A stretch of 64,000 nucleotides of DNA from positions 62,001-126,000 of the forward strand of contig NZ_QHJQ01000001.1 in NCBI RefSeq assembly GCF_003185655.1, written 5' to 3'. The notes beneath the pieces were generated by a model, which saw only the letters and a list, made by a program, of their open reading frames with translations, was not told the origin of the DNA and made no database searches. Every line of letters starts with the position of its first letter. The first letter of the stretch is position 1. A program made the translations under genes and the position numbers. Below, piece after piece: positions 16,764 through 26,386 of this stretch. Source of the DNA: Coraliomargarita sinensis (GTDB taxonomy: Bacteria; Verrucomicrobiota; Verrucomicrobiia; Opitutales; Coraliomargaritaceae).

Positions 16764-19148
16764 TCAACTACCGGCATCCGCAAGCGGAGCCGCTACGTTG
16801 GACTTTTCGCCTTCAGCCAGATCCAGAACTATGCGGTCGTTACCATACCGCACCACGCATGGCTGGCCCGCCTGCGAATAAACCACTACCTCGGTCAACT
16901 TGCCATCCTGCCATTCGATATCGACGACAAATCCGCCGCGGGCTTTTAGGCCGGTCGCGGAACCGGTCGGCCAGGCGTCGGGCAGCGCGGGCAGCAGATG
17001 GATCTCGCCTGCATGGCTCTGCAGTAGCATTTCGGCGATGCCGGCCGTACCGGCAAAGCTCGCGTCAATCTGGAAAAGCGAACGGCCATTGTGCCCGGTC
17101 AACAGGTTCGGCATGGCATTTTTTTGGAGTAGCCGATTGACATAAAAGTGCGCCTGCGGGGCATTTTGCAGACGGGCGTAAAAATTGGTCTTCCAAGCAT
17201 TGCTCCATCCGACATCCCCGCCAAAGCCACGGCGCTCCAAAGTCTTGGCAGCGGCCTCAAACATAGCCTTGTCGTGTTCCCGAATGGTGGCGAAAGGATG
17301 AAGGCCGAGCAGATGCGAAACATGCCGATGCTTGGGCTGGGCCTCTTCATAATCCTCAATCCATTCCTGAATGGTGCCGTTGCCTCCAATTTTCAGGGGA
17401 GGCAATTTCTTAAGCGCAGCAGTGAGCTCGGAGCGCAAGGCAGCATCAAGATCAAGCTTCTCGGAAGCCTCGATCACCGCTTCAAATACCACTTGCACGA
17501 TTGTGTTGTGGTAGGTGGAGCCACGGGTTACGCGGATCGCCTTGTCTGTTTTCGGATCGATGAATTTATTTTCGGGAGAAGCTGAAGGCACGATAACGAG
17601 CTGCCCTTCTTCATCCTCATACAGGTAATCAATGAGAAACTCAGCCGCCCCTTTCAGTATGGGATAGGCTTTCGTTTCGAGAAAGTTCACATCCTGGGTA
17701 AATTCGTAGTGCCGCCAAAGCGTCATTGCCATCCAAGCCCCTGCCAGCGGATCCAGAAACCCATTGTTGAATTGTGAGCCCTCGTTCGACCCCGAACCGG
17801 TTACCCGCCCGAAAACATTCGTTGCGTGATAACTGAGCCATCCGTCGGCACCGTAGAGAATGTCTGCTGGATATTTTCCGCGTTTCGTAAGGGGCTCAAA
17901 CCAATCCACCAGAGAATCAACCGTTTCAGAGAGATTCGTCACATCGGCCGGCCAATAGTTCATCTGCAGATTGATATTGAGATGGTAATCCGATTCCCAT
18001 GGCGCCCACATCTTGTCGTTCCAAATCCCCTGAAGGTTGGGAGGCAAGCGTCCGGGCCGGCGTGAACTGCTCATCAGCAGATAACGCCCGAATTGAAAGA
18101 AATCGGCGATCAGAGCAGGGTCGGACTGACCTTCTTTCATCGCAACGAGGCGCTTGTCGGTCGCAATATTTGCCCACTCCGAGCCTCCAATATCCAGAAT
18201 GACCCGATCCATGACCTCCCGGTGCTCCTCCAGATGCGCCGCTTTCAGGCCTTCCCAGCGTTTTTCTCCGACGGATTGAAGAATCCTTTCCACAACGCTG
18301 CGCGGATCGATCGCCCGGTCAAAATCCATCCTTTGAACGCTGTAATCCGTGGCGGCCGTGAAAAACAGCAGCACCTTGTCCGCGTTTTCGATAAAGAGCC
18401 GGTCCCCTTCCGGCCGCACCGTGCCCCCCACGGTTTTCGCCACCAGCTGGCCAGCAAATTTCATGTGAGCCCCGGCTGGTCCCGAGCCTCCGCTGTTTTC
18501 CTCGGCCCCGCCGTCTTCCTTGGCGATATCAATGATTTGACCGTCCATTTGTAGTTCCGCGCCGGTCGCTTTCACAACCATGTCCTTGGCTCGCGTCAAC
18601 CCGACCTTGAAATTGATCGCCCCCGCCCGGTCCGCTGAGAGGTGGATTGCGATCAGGTCGTCAACTGCCGAGATCAAGACCTCCCGCCGAAAGCGTACAC
18701 CGTCGACGGTGTAAGCGACAGTGGCGACCCCGTCCATCAAATCGAGGTCCCGGTGGTAGTCGCCAACCGGTCCGTCATGCAAAAATTCGAGTTCCAGATC
18801 AGCAAGCGGCTCGTAGGACCGGAATGAGGTGGGCCGTTTCGTCATATTGGCCACGCCAAATTCGACGGCCTCCGAGGCGTTGCCCGCCAGCACCATCTCC
18901 TGAAGGGTCTGCAAATTTTCCTTAAAACCTTCCGGATAGGTCTCCACGGGACAACCAGCCCACAGACTTTCCTCATTCAACTGAAGGCGCTCTTTTTCGA
19001 CGCCACCGAAAACCATGGCGCCCAGGCGTCCGTTGCCCAGCGGAAGTGCCTCCTCCCACCGGTTCGCAGGCTGTTCATACCATAAGGTCGCCCCGCTTAG
19101 GTTAGATAGGGAAAAGAAAAGAACGGAGAAAATTTGCTTTAAACACAT
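16764..19148 (-). CDS. Exported glycoside hydrolase family 95 alpha-L-fucosidase
   Basis: Family 95 glycosidase (alpha-1,2-fucosidase, sometimes alpha-L-galactosidase), 794 aa, the usual length. The signal peptide MCLKQIFSVLFFSLSNLSG leads to the hallmark WEEALPLGNGRLGAMVFGG and LNEESLWAG. The catalytic region holds LNINLQMNYWP (Asn pair), PSASPENKF (general acid Glu) and QIDASFAGTAGIAEMLLQSH (Asp). The SGNH esterase gene is 39 bp upstream on the same strand, so the pair is probably an operon: deacetylation followed by fucose release from an algal polysaccharide such as fucoidan (inferred). Confidence 0.94.
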   Translation of the reverse strand: MCLKQIFSVLFFSLSNLSGATLWYEQPANRWEEALPLGNGRLGAMVFGGVEKERLQLNEESLWAGCPVETYPEGFKENLQTLQEMVLAGNASEAVEFGVANMTKRPTSFRSYEPLADLELEFLHDGPVGDYHRDLDLMDGVATVAYTVDGVRFRREVLISAVDDLIAIHLSADRAGAINFKVGLTRAKDMVVKATGAELQMDGQIIDIAKEDGGAEENSGGSGPAGAHMKFAGQLVAKTVGGTVRPEGDRLFIENADKVLLFFTAATDYSVQRMDFDRAIDPRSVVERILQSVGEKRWEGLKAAHLEEHREVMDRVILDIGGSEWANIATDKRLVAMKEGQSDPALIADFFQFGRYLLMSSSRRPGRLPPNLQGIWNDKMWAPWESDYHLNINLQMNYWPADVTNLSETVDSLVDWFEPLTKRGKYPADILYGADGWLSYHATNVFGRVTGSGSNEGSQFNNGFLDPLAGAWMAMTLWRHYEFTQDVNFLETKAYPILKGAAEFLIDYLYEDEEGQLVIVPSASPENKFIDPKTDKAIRVTRGSTYHNTIVQVVFEAVIEASEKLDLDAALRSELTAALKKLPPLKIGGNGTIQEWIEDYEEAQPKHRHVSHLLGLHPFATIREHDKAMFEAAAKTLERRGFGGDVGWSNAWKTNFYARLQNAPQAHFYVNRLLQKNAMPNLLTGHNGRSLFQIDASFAGTAGIAEMLLQSHAGEIHLLPALPDAWPTGSATGLKARGGFVVDIEWQDGKLTEVVVYSQAGQPCVVRYGNDRIVLDLAEGEKSNVAAPLADAGS

Positions 19149-19187
19149 GGCAATAATTACAGACCTTTGACCCCTGCACGCAAAGTT

Positions 19188-19871
19188 CTACTTATCCGCT
19201 TTCAGATTCATCGATTCGATGACCTCTTGAAGTGTGCGAGCAATGACGCCCGCTCCCGCGGCATTGGGATGCACCTGATCCGGCACCAGATCCGGCTTTC
19301 CTTCCAGTGGGGCATAAAGATCGACCAGCGTGACGCCTGTGGCTTTGGCGACCGCATCGATACGCGGGATCACTTCTTCGACGACAGTTTTGTTGTTGAT
19401 GCCCCAGCGCGTGGCAAAAACCGGCACCGGGCGGCAGATCACCACCTCGGGCTTGCTGGCGAGTTGTTGGAAGGTCTCAACCATCTCAGTGTAGTTTTCC
19501 TTAAATTCATCGGCGTGCTTCCAGTTGCCTGGCTTGCTGTCATTGGTGCCGAGTTTAATGATGACCAAGTCGGGCTGAAACTCGCAGGCAGCATCGAAGG
19601 CTTTCAGTTTCCAGTAGGGCTTGTTGCCTTGCTTCAACAAGGTCGCGCCGCTCACGCCGAAGTTTTTCACTTCATAACCGTCGCCCAACATGGCCTGAAG
19701 CTGCACCGGGTAGCTATTATTCTTACGGTCCTTAATTCCGGCTCCAAAGGTGATACTGTCGCCAACACAGGCCACACGGACCGGGTCTTTCGTTGTCTCG
19801 GCGCTGGCCAACGAGCCAAGAAATAAGGGCAGGTGAGCAGTAAGAACGGCAATTAACAGCCTTTGTTTCAT
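19188..19871 (-). CDS. Exported SGNH/GDSL-family carbohydrate esterase
   Basis: Secreted SGNH hydrolase, 227 aa, probably a carbohydrate O-acetylesterase. The signal peptide (MKQRLLIAVLTAHLPLFLGS) is followed by block I VGDSITFGAG with the nucleophile Ser, block II with NFGVSGAT, block III LGTND and block V DQVHPNAAG, which supplies the Asp-His pair. It is the promoter-proximal gene of a two-gene unit with the GH95 fucosidase. Its start faces mutS. Confidence 0.9.
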   Translation of the reverse strand: MKQRLLIAVLTAHLPLFLGSLASAETTKDPVRVACVGDSITFGAGIKDRKNNSYPVQLQAMLGDGYEVKNFGVSGATLLKQGNKPYWKLKAFDAACEFQPDLVIIKLGTNDSKPGNWKHADEFKENYTEMVETFQQLASKPEVVICRPVPVFATRWGINNKTVVEEVIPRIDAVAKATGVTLVDLYAPLEGKPDLVPDQVHPNAAGAGVIARTLQEVIESMNLKADK

Positions 19872-20000
19872 AAGAAAATAGTGTCGCTACCGCGCGCCAG
19901 CGGCAAGGTTACAATGAGGGGCAACAAGTGTTTTGAAATTCCGCGAGCATCAGGGTTGATCTGCGCTGCACAATTCCTTGTAACAGAACCTTTCACCCGA

Positions 20001-22556
20001 ATGGCCGCCGAAAAGAAACTCACCCCGATGATGCAGCAATGGCACGAGATCCGTGCCAAATTGTCTGACGATACGCTGCTGCTCTTCCGGCTGGGCGACT
20101 TCTACGAGATTTTTAAGCAGGACGCCGAGCGCGGGGCCAAACTCCTGGGGATCACCCTGACCCACCGGCACGGCATGCCGATGGCGGGCATCCCCTACCA
20201 CGCGGCGGACACCTACATGCAGAAGCTGCTGGACCGTGGGATCAAAATCGCCATCTGCGACCAGACGGAGACCCCCAAGCCGGGCAAATTGGTTAAACGC
20301 GAACTGACCCGTATCATCACCCCCGGCACCCGTCTCGCCGACACGCAAATCGACGCCAACCGAAACCACTTCCTTCTCGCCCTCGACCTGGGCAAGAAAG
20401 CGCTCCAGGCCGCCTGGCTCGACCTGACCACGGGGGAATTCGTGATCGCAAGCGAAGCCCGGCCGGAAAATCTGTTCGCCGCCTTCGAGGGAATTGACCC
20501 GCGCGAGATCATCGTTCCGGAGGGCGCCGCCCAGAGCTGGGCCGACACCGAGGGCAGCTTTGGCGAGCTTTACACCCACATTTGCGATGGTCGCGCGGTC
20601 ACCCCAATCCCGGACTACCATTTCGATGTCGCTTCCGGGACCCAGTCGGTCATGGACACGCTGGGGGTGCTCAATCTGGAGGGCTTCGGCATCGCCAAGG
20701 ACCACGCCGCCCTCGGGGCGGCCGGAGCCCTCGTCCACTACGCGACGGAGACGCTCTGCGCCAAACCGGAGAACCTGCGCCAACTCCGCGAATACAGCAC
20801 CAAAAGGACCCTGCTGCTGGACCCGGCCACCCTGCGCAACCTTGAAATTTTCAAATCGGCGGCCAGCACCCGCCAGGGCTCGCTCCTCGAAGCGATGGAC
20901 GGCACGGTCACGCCGCCCGGCGCCCGGCTTTTGGAACGCTGGCTTTGCGCCCCGGAGCTCGACCTCGAAGAGATCCGACGCCGCCAGGACTGCGTCGAAG
21001 AGTTTGTCGCCGCCCCCGGCCTCACCACCGAACTCCAGCAGATGCTGCGCGGGATCCGCGATATCGAACGCATCCTCGGGCGGCTGCAAAACCGCATGCG
21101 CAATCCGCGAGAATTGGGCGGCGTCCGCGATACCCTGAACGCCCTCCCCGGCATCGCGGTGACCCTGCTCGAATTTCCCGAGACCCCGGTCGCTGCCATC
21201 GCCGGCCGAATCCACAATTTTGATACCCTCTGCGAGAAACTGGCCGGGGGACTCGCCGACGAGCTTCCCGGCAAGATCGACGACGGCGGCACCATTCGTG
21301 ACGGCTACGACGAACAACTCGACCACTATCGCAGCCTGACGCGAGACAGCCAGAAGTGGCTCACCGAGTTTGAATTGGACGAGCAGGCCCGCACCGGAAT
21401 CAAAAACCTGCGGATTAAATACAACGGCGCCTTCGGCTATTTCATTGAAGTCACCAAAGCCAACCTTGCCCTCGTGCCGGAGGACTACATCCGCAAGCAG
21501 ACGATGAAGAATGCGGAGCGCTACACCACCGATGTGCTCAAGGAGCGCGAACGCGAAATCCTGCACGCGGAGGAAAAGGCCATCGCCCGCGAGGAAGAGC
21601 TCTTCAACGGCCTGATCGACGCCATTTTGGAGTATGCCGACAGTCTGAAGGAGACGGCGGCCGCGCTCGCGGAAATCGATGTTCTCATGGGCTGGGCCGG
21701 GATGGCCCGCGAGTGGGACTACTGCAAACCCTCGCTCGACGACTCCGACCGGCTGCAAATCGACCAGGGCCGACACCCTGTGGTCGAACAAATGCTGCGG
21801 GACCAGCGACTGGGACTCGCCGGCACCCACGCCTTCGTCCCCAACGACAGCAATTTGTCCTCATCTGGTGACAAATTGCCGCAGATCGCCCTGATTACCG
21901 GCCCGAATATGGCGGGTAAATCGACCTACATCCGCCAGGTGGCCCTCATCGTACTCATGGCCCAATCCGGCGCCTGGGTCCCGGCGCGGAGCTGCCAACT
22001 CGGTCTGGTCGACCGCATCTTTTCCCGTGTCGGGGCCAGCGATGAGCTCGCGCGCGGCAACTCCACCTTCATGGTGGAGATGAACGAGACCGCCAACATC
22101 CTGAACAACTCCACCGAACGCAGCCTCGTCATTCTCGACGAGATCGGGCGCGGCACCAGTACCTACGACGGCCTCTCGATTGCCTGGGCGGTGATTGAAC
22201 ACCTTCATCCGAAGGATGCCTCCGGACCACGCACCCTCTTCGCCACCCACTACCACGAGCTCACCCAGCTGGCCAAGACCCTCGAGCGCCTGGAAAACTA
22301 CTCTGTCGCGGTCAAGGAGTGGAACGACGAAATCGTTTTCGTCCGCCAGGTAGTGAAAGGGGCCGCCGACCGCTCCTATGGCATTCAGGTGGCCCGCCTC
22401 GCCGGACTCCCAACCACCGTGATCGACCGGGCCAAAACCATCCTCCAGCGCCTCGAGGCGGACGACTCCTCCCACAACCTCCTGCGCAAACGGATGAAAA
22501 AGGAAAAATCGGGCGGCGACACCCGGGACGAGGACGATCAGTTGGCGCTGTTCTGA
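20001..22556 (+). CDS. mutS: DNA mismatch repair protein MutS
   Basis: Mismatch-recognition ATPase, 851 aa. The mismatch-binding Phe-x-Glu lies in LGDFYEIF near residue 36. The ABC-type ATPase domain has Walker A ITGPNMAGKSTYIRQ, Walker B LVILDEIGRGTSTYDG and LFATHYHEL. ATG 20001 (MAAEKKLTPMMQQW) matches the family N-terminus; an in-frame start at 19863 would overlap the divergent esterase gene. mutL is not adjacent. A toxin-antitoxin-like pair follows and then recQ on the opposite strand. Confidence 0.97.
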   Translation: MAAEKKLTPMMQQWHEIRAKLSDDTLLLFRLGDFYEIFKQDAERGAKLLGITLTHRHGMPMAGIPYHAADTYMQKLLDRGIKIAICDQTETPKPGKLVKRELTRIITPGTRLADTQIDANRNHFLLALDLGKKALQAAWLDLTTGEFVIASEARPENLFAAFEGIDPREIIVPEGAAQSWADTEGSFGELYTHICDGRAVTPIPDYHFDVASGTQSVMDTLGVLNLEGFGIAKDHAALGAAGALVHYATETLCAKPENLRQLREYSTKRTLLLDPATLRNLEIFKSAASTRQGSLLEAMDGTVTPPGARLLERWLCAPELDLEEIRRRQDCVEEFVAAPGLTTELQQMLRGIRDIERILGRLQNRMRNPRELGGVRDTLNALPGIAVTLLEFPETPVAAIAGRIHNFDTLCEKLAGGLADELPGKIDDGGTIRDGYDEQLDHYRSLTRDSQKWLTEFELDEQARTGIKNLRIKYNGAFGYFIEVTKANLALVPEDYIRKQTMKNAERYTTDVLKEREREILHAEEKAIAREEELFNGLIDAILEYADSLKETAAALAEIDVLMGWAGMAREWDYCKPSLDDSDRLQIDQGRHPVVEQMLRDQRLGLAGTHAFVPNDSNLSSSGDKLPQIALITGPNMAGKSTYIRQVALIVLMAQSGAWVPARSCQLGLVDRIFSRVGASDELARGNSTFMVEMNETANILNNSTERSLVILDEIGRGTSTYDGLSIAWAVIEHLHPKDASGPRTLFATHYHELTQLAKTLERLENYSVAVKEWNDEIVFVRQVVKGAADRSYGIQVARLAGLPTTVIDRAKTILQRLEADDSSHNLLRKRMKKEKSGGDTRDEDDQLALF

Positions 22557-22608
22557 GAGCCGAGAACATCGCTTGATTCTTCAATCGAAGGACGCATGCT
22601 CGAGTATC

Positions 22609-22905
22609 GTGAGTTCGGACGACCCATTGATCGCGCAACTGTCGGACACCCTTTTTTGGGATACGGAGCGGAGCCGTCTGGATACGGAGCGACACGCCGC
22701 CTTTATTATTGTTCGCACCATGGAGCGCGGCACGAAGGAAGAGGTTCTCTCCGTTTGGCGTTTTTATGGCGAACCAACCGTCCGGGAAGCACTTGTCAAT
22801 GCACCTTCCCTCTCGCCGGAAACAATTCGTTTTTTTGCCAATCAATTTGATCTGCCGGTCGAGGCATTTCGCGCACATGAAAGAGCTGAGAACTGGGCGT
22901 CGTGA
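22609..22905 (+). CDS. DUF6922-like small protein, probable antitoxin partner
   Basis: 98 aa from GTG 22609; TTG 22573 is an alternative that adds 12 residues. The pattern LFWDTERSRLDTERHAAFII, then MERGTKEE and LSPETIRFFANQF resembles the DUF6922 family, which commonly precedes AbiEii-type nucleotidyltransferase genes. It overlaps the nucleotidyltransferase gene by 4 bp (22902-22905), which implies coupled translation. The antitoxin role is inferred from context. Confidence 0.7.
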   Translation: MSSDDPLIAQLSDTLFWDTERSRLDTERHAAFIIVRTMERGTKEEVLSVWRFYGEPTVREALVNAPSLSPETIRFFANQFDLPVEAFRAHERAENWAS

Positions 22906-23516
22906 TGCCACTACACAAAAAAGCCGTCTCCGAAAAACTGTTCAGGTTAATCAACGAATTGATGAAAGCTGAACCCTTGCAAGGGTTTTACCTCGTGGGT
23001 GGCACCGCACTTGCCCTCTACTACGGGCACCGTGAATCGGTCGATATCGACCTCTTCACACACACTCCCTTCGATGCTGAACGCCTGCGCGCGTACATGG
23101 AAAACGCACATTCGCTCCAACAGACCACGAACAAAGAAAACACCGTGCTCGGCCAGATCAACGGCATCAAAACGGATTTTATTGCGCATCGGTATCCATT
23201 GATCGGCGAAGTGAACACCATCGACGGCATTCGACTGCTTTCGGTGAAAGATATCGCCGCAATGAAACTCAACGCCATTGCCAACCGAGGCAGCAAAAAG
23301 GACTTTTGGGACTACGCCGAACTGCTGAAACATTTCGATCGGGAGGAACTACTTGGCTTCTTCACTCGGAAATACCCCAGCAGCAACCGCTGGAGCGTGG
23401 AAAAATCCCTTTGCTATTTCGACGATGCGGAGAATGAGCCCGATCCAATCGACCTGGCAGGTCAGACATGGGACCAAGTTAAGGCCACCATTCTGGCCGA
23501 CAATCGACTTGGATAA
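22902..23516 (+). CDS. AbiEii/AbiGii-type nucleotidyltransferase (probable toxin)
   Basis: 204 aa protein of the MNT/AbiEii nucleotidyltransferase superfamily. The catalytic core GGTALALYYGHRESVDIDLF, near residues 29-48, has the GG and D-x-D residues. SVKDIAAMKLNAIANRGSKKDFWDYAEL matches the conserved second block. Family members act as toxins that modify tRNA or other targets (known for AbiEii and MenT). The start could be GTG 22902 or ATG 22905. The small gene immediately upstream is the likely antitoxin. The pair lies between mutS and recQ and may be an acquired cassette. Confidence 0.87.
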   Translation: MMPLHKKAVSEKLFRLINELMKAEPLQGFYLVGGTALALYYGHRESVDIDLFTHTPFDAERLRAYMENAHSLQQTTNKENTVLGQINGIKTDFIAHRYPLIGEVNTIDGIRLLSVKDIAAMKLNAIANRGSKKDFWDYAELLKHFDREELLGFFTRKYPSSNRWSVEKSLCYFDDAENEPDPIDLAGQTWDQVKATILADNRLG

Positions 23517-23550
23517 ATGCGGTTCGAACCGATGACCGCATCGCGATAGC

Positions 23551-23585
23551 CCGCAGGGTGCGCGGTCGAACTGCGCTGCGGCTAC
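23551..23585 (-). repeat. REP-like element whose CTAC contains the recQ stop codon
   Basis: CCGCA (23551-23555) pairs with TGCGG (23577-23581), with an inner GCGC/GCGC pairing. CTAC at 23582-23585 closes the element. Read on the minus strand it is GTAG plus hairpin, and the TAG is the recQ stop codon. The palindrome GGTTCGAACC lies 20 bp to the left (23521-23530). Confidence 0.6.
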
Positions 23586-25777
23586 ACTTTACCCTCTCGC
23601 TGCAACATGGCAACGGTTAGGCGGATCTTGCCGAAGCTGGTCTCCTCGCCCAAAGCATCGAAGACCGGACGCAGGGCGGCGGTACCGTGCTCGGCCACGG
23701 CCTCGCGAATCAGGCTGAACTCTGTTTCACTAACGAGCCCGTCGAGACTCTCCAACTTCCCGGCCTCGATGCTGTTGGCCAGGTGGGTCTCGATCGTGGT
23801 CGGGCTTAGGCTCCGTTCGGCAGCAATCGCCTCAACGTTCTTCCCTTGCTGAAAGAACTCCAGGGTGGCACGGGAGGTCGAGTTCAGCCCATCCGGGTCT
23901 TCCCGCTTCTTCATCTTCGGGGCCGGATCGAGAAAGCCATTCGGCTCGAAATCGCGGGGATCGTTCTCCAGCAACCACTCGTCGATCACCTCGATGAAGG
24001 GAGCGCCAAACTCCTTGAGTTTGCGCTGGCCAACGCCGGGGATGGAAAGGAAGGCCTGGTCGTCCCTCGGGTAGCGGCGCGCCATCTGCCGAAGGGCGAC
24101 ATCACCAAAGACCACGTAGGGCGGCACGCCCCGAGCATCGGCCAGATCCTTGCGCAGCTTCCGAAGGACCTCAAACAGCCCTTCGTCGCATTCGATGGCG
24201 CCGGACTTCGCCTTGGCGCGCGAGGCCGGCGAAGCCATCTTCGTCCGGATCGGCTTCATCCGGAATTTTTGCCGCTCTTTCAACGCCTGACCTGCCTCTG
24301 GCGTCAGTTCGATGGTATTGTAGCCATCGTCCGACTGCCTGAGATAGCCTCGCTGAATCAGCTGCTTCCCCAGCCCCTGCCAGTACTCCGCCGGCTGGTC
24401 CTTGCCGATGCCATGGGTGGAGAGACGCTGATGCCCCTTGCCGATCACTTTCAGATTCTCGGAGCCGCGCAGCACGTCCACGGCATGATTCAGTCCCATC
24501 GGAAAGCCCGCTTGATTGATCCGGAAAATACAGCTCAACAATTTTTGACACTCTACGGTGACATCAACTTCCTCCCGGTCGTCCAGGCAATTATCGCAGC
24601 TACCACAGTTTGTTTTGGTATAATCCTCCCCGAAGTAGCGCAGGAGCGCCCCCCGACGACAATCCGCGAATTCCGCAAAGTCGGCCATCTGCCGCAGCTG
24701 TTGCCGGGCGATGCGGGCGGCCTGCTCGTCCTCGACCTGGTCGATGAAGTGGTTGTACTTGGCGATATCGCCTCCCGAAAAGAGCAGGACGCATTCGGCC
24801 GGCAGCCCGTCGCGCCCGGCCCGGCCTGTCTCCTGGTAGTAACTTTCGATATTTTTCGGGAGGTCGGCGTGCAGGACATAGCGCACGTTGGGCTTATTAA
24901 TCCCCATGCCGAAAGCGATGGTAGCGCAGACGACCTGCACATCGTCGCGAATGAAGGCCTCCTGGTTCCGCACCCGTTCCTCTTGGGGCAAGCCAGCGTG
25001 GTAGGGTAGCGCCTTGTGCCCGGCGTCCTTCAAGGCGGCGGCATAATCTTCAACCGCCCGGCGCGACTGACAATAAATGATGCCGGAGGCATCCCGGTTC
25101 GCGGCCACGTAGTCCAGCACCTGACGTCGCGGCCGCTGTTTCGGCATGACGCGGTAGGTCAGGTTGGGCCGATTAAAACTGGCGACAAACTGCCCCGGAT
25201 CCGACAAATGCAGCTGCGCAACGATATCGCCCTGCACCCGCTCGGTCGCGGTGGCCGTCAGGGCGGTGACCGGCACGCCCGGGAAATGCTCCCGTAAGGT
25301 AGCGAGCTGCCGGTATTCCGGGCGAAAGTCATGGCCCCACTCGCTGATACAGTGGGCCTCGTCGATGGCGAGGGCGGCCACCTGCCAGCGCTTCAATTTC
25401 TGCAGAAAATCCGGCAAAAAGAGTCGTTCCGGGGCGAGATAGAGGAGCTTGTATTCGCCCCGCTCCAAACCCGACAGGCGCGAGCGGGCCTCGCCGGCGG
25501 AGAGCGAGGAATTCAGGAACGTTGCCGCCACGCCGGCCGCCTGCAGTTGATCGACCTGGTCCTTCATCAGCGCGATCAGAGGCGAAACGACCACCGTCAG
25601 GCCGGATCGCTGAAGCGCGGGCAATTGATAACAGAGGCTTTTGCCCCCGCCGGTGGGAAGAATGGCAAGAACGTCGCGCCCGGCCAGCGATGCCTCCATG
25701 ATCTCCCGCTGCAGCGGGCGGAAGGCATCGTATCCGAAGACGGACTTGAGCGGGGCAAGTAAACGGGAAACGTCCAT
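23582..25777 (-). CDS. recQ: ATP-dependent DNA helicase RecQ
   Basis: 3'-5' DNA helicase for recombination and replication repair, 731 aa from ATG 25777. Helicase motifs: ILPTGGGKSLCYQ (Walker A), DEAHCISEWGHDFRPEY and QETGRAGRDG. The zinc Cys set of the RQC region (CRRGALLRYF, NCGSCDNC) follows. An HRDC domain lies near 515-590 with the helix-hairpin-like SIPGVGQRKLKEFG. A C-terminal helix-turn-helix region (about 630-731) then contains AAERSLSPTTIETHL. This last domain is found in only some RecQ proteins. The stop codon lies in a REP-like element. Confidence 0.95.
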   Translation of the reverse strand: MDVSRLLAPLKSVFGYDAFRPLQREIMEASLAGRDVLAILPTGGGKSLCYQLPALQRSGLTVVVSPLIALMKDQVDQLQAAGVAATFLNSSLSAGEARSRLSGLERGEYKLLYLAPERLFLPDFLQKLKRWQVAALAIDEAHCISEWGHDFRPEYRQLATLREHFPGVPVTALTATATERVQGDIVAQLHLSDPGQFVASFNRPNLTYRVMPKQRPRRQVLDYVAANRDASGIIYCQSRRAVEDYAAALKDAGHKALPYHAGLPQEERVRNQEAFIRDDVQVVCATIAFGMGINKPNVRYVLHADLPKNIESYYQETGRAGRDGLPAECVLLFSGGDIAKYNHFIDQVEDEQAARIARQQLRQMADFAEFADCRRGALLRYFGEDYTKTNCGSCDNCLDDREEVDVTVECQKLLSCIFRINQAGFPMGLNHAVDVLRGSENLKVIGKGHQRLSTHGIGKDQPAEYWQGLGKQLIQRGYLRQSDDGYNTIELTPEAGQALKERQKFRMKPIRTKMASPASRAKAKSGAIECDEGLFEVLRKLRKDLADARGVPPYVVFGDVALRQMARRYPRDDQAFLSIPGVGQRKLKEFGAPFIEVIDEWLLENDPRDFEPNGFLDPAPKMKKREDPDGLNSTSRATLEFFQQGKNVEAIAAERSLSPTTIETHLANSIEAGKLESLDGLVSETEFSLIREAVAEHGTAALRPVFDALGEETSFGKIRLTVAMLQREGKV

Positions 25778-25908
25778 TCCCTGCTTCGCTACACTATATG
25801 AACGTTTGAGCAATAATAAATTCGCCCAAGAGCATTCTCAAGCTTCTAATCGCCGGATAACCGCCCCGGACAAACACCTTCTGCCGGCATTTGCCGGACC
25901 TGTTCGAT

Positions 25909-26169
25909 TTAAGCTGACTCGCCGACTCTGGCTTTCTCGGGAATCGACTGCTTACGCTCTGGCTCCGCCTCGGCGCTCTCCATGGCTGACCGGACATCTT
26001 TTTCGATGTCGTCCTTGGCGCGTTTGAACTCACCGATCGATTTCCCGACCGAGCGCATGAGCTCAGGCAAGCGTTTTGCTCCGAAGAAAAGAAGAATGAC
26101 CGCCAGGATCATGACGATCTCAGGAGCATTCATATTCTGAATAAAAGAGAGTGGCGTGCTTGGTATCAT
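25909..26169 (-). CDS. tatA: Twin-arginine translocase subunit TatA/TatE
   Basis: Pore-forming component of the Tat system that exports folded proteins, 86 aa from ATG 26169. One N-terminal TM helix (EIVMILAVILLFFG) is followed by the conserved FGAKRLPELMRSVGKSIGEF amphipathic helix and a charged tail. In-frame starts at 26205 and 26133 are possible. tatB and tatC are not adjacent. The Tat-signal oxidoreductase at 1.7-3 kb is a likely client. Confidence 0.93.
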   Translation of the reverse strand: MIPSTPLSFIQNMNAPEIVMILAVILLFFGAKRLPELMRSVGKSIGEFKRAKDDIEKDVRSAMESAEAEPERKQSIPEKARVGESA

Positions 26170-26386
26170 AAGTTTTGTGACCGGAGTTTTCTTTATTTGT
26201 TGCAAAGTCTATTTCTCATGACGGCGAACGCAAGGTCCATCCTCGGAGTGCCTCGCCCGGCGCTAATAAAATCAATTTTGCCGTCAACCATTGCTTCGGC
26301 ATCTCCGTGATCACTCCGCCTGCTCCCTCCGGATTCTTTGCCTTCGCTTCGTTGACAGTCAGCCCTTTTCCTGATGATTCCATGAA

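Noticed and set aside
19950..21830. 626-codon minus-strand open frame opposite mutS
   Set aside because: It is the antisense of conserved MutS sequence in a GC-rich gene and shows no protein motifs.
22609..23516. Complete AbiE (AbiEi-AbiEii) system
   Set aside because: The partner resembles DUF6922 and has no AbiEi winged-helix antitoxin pattern.
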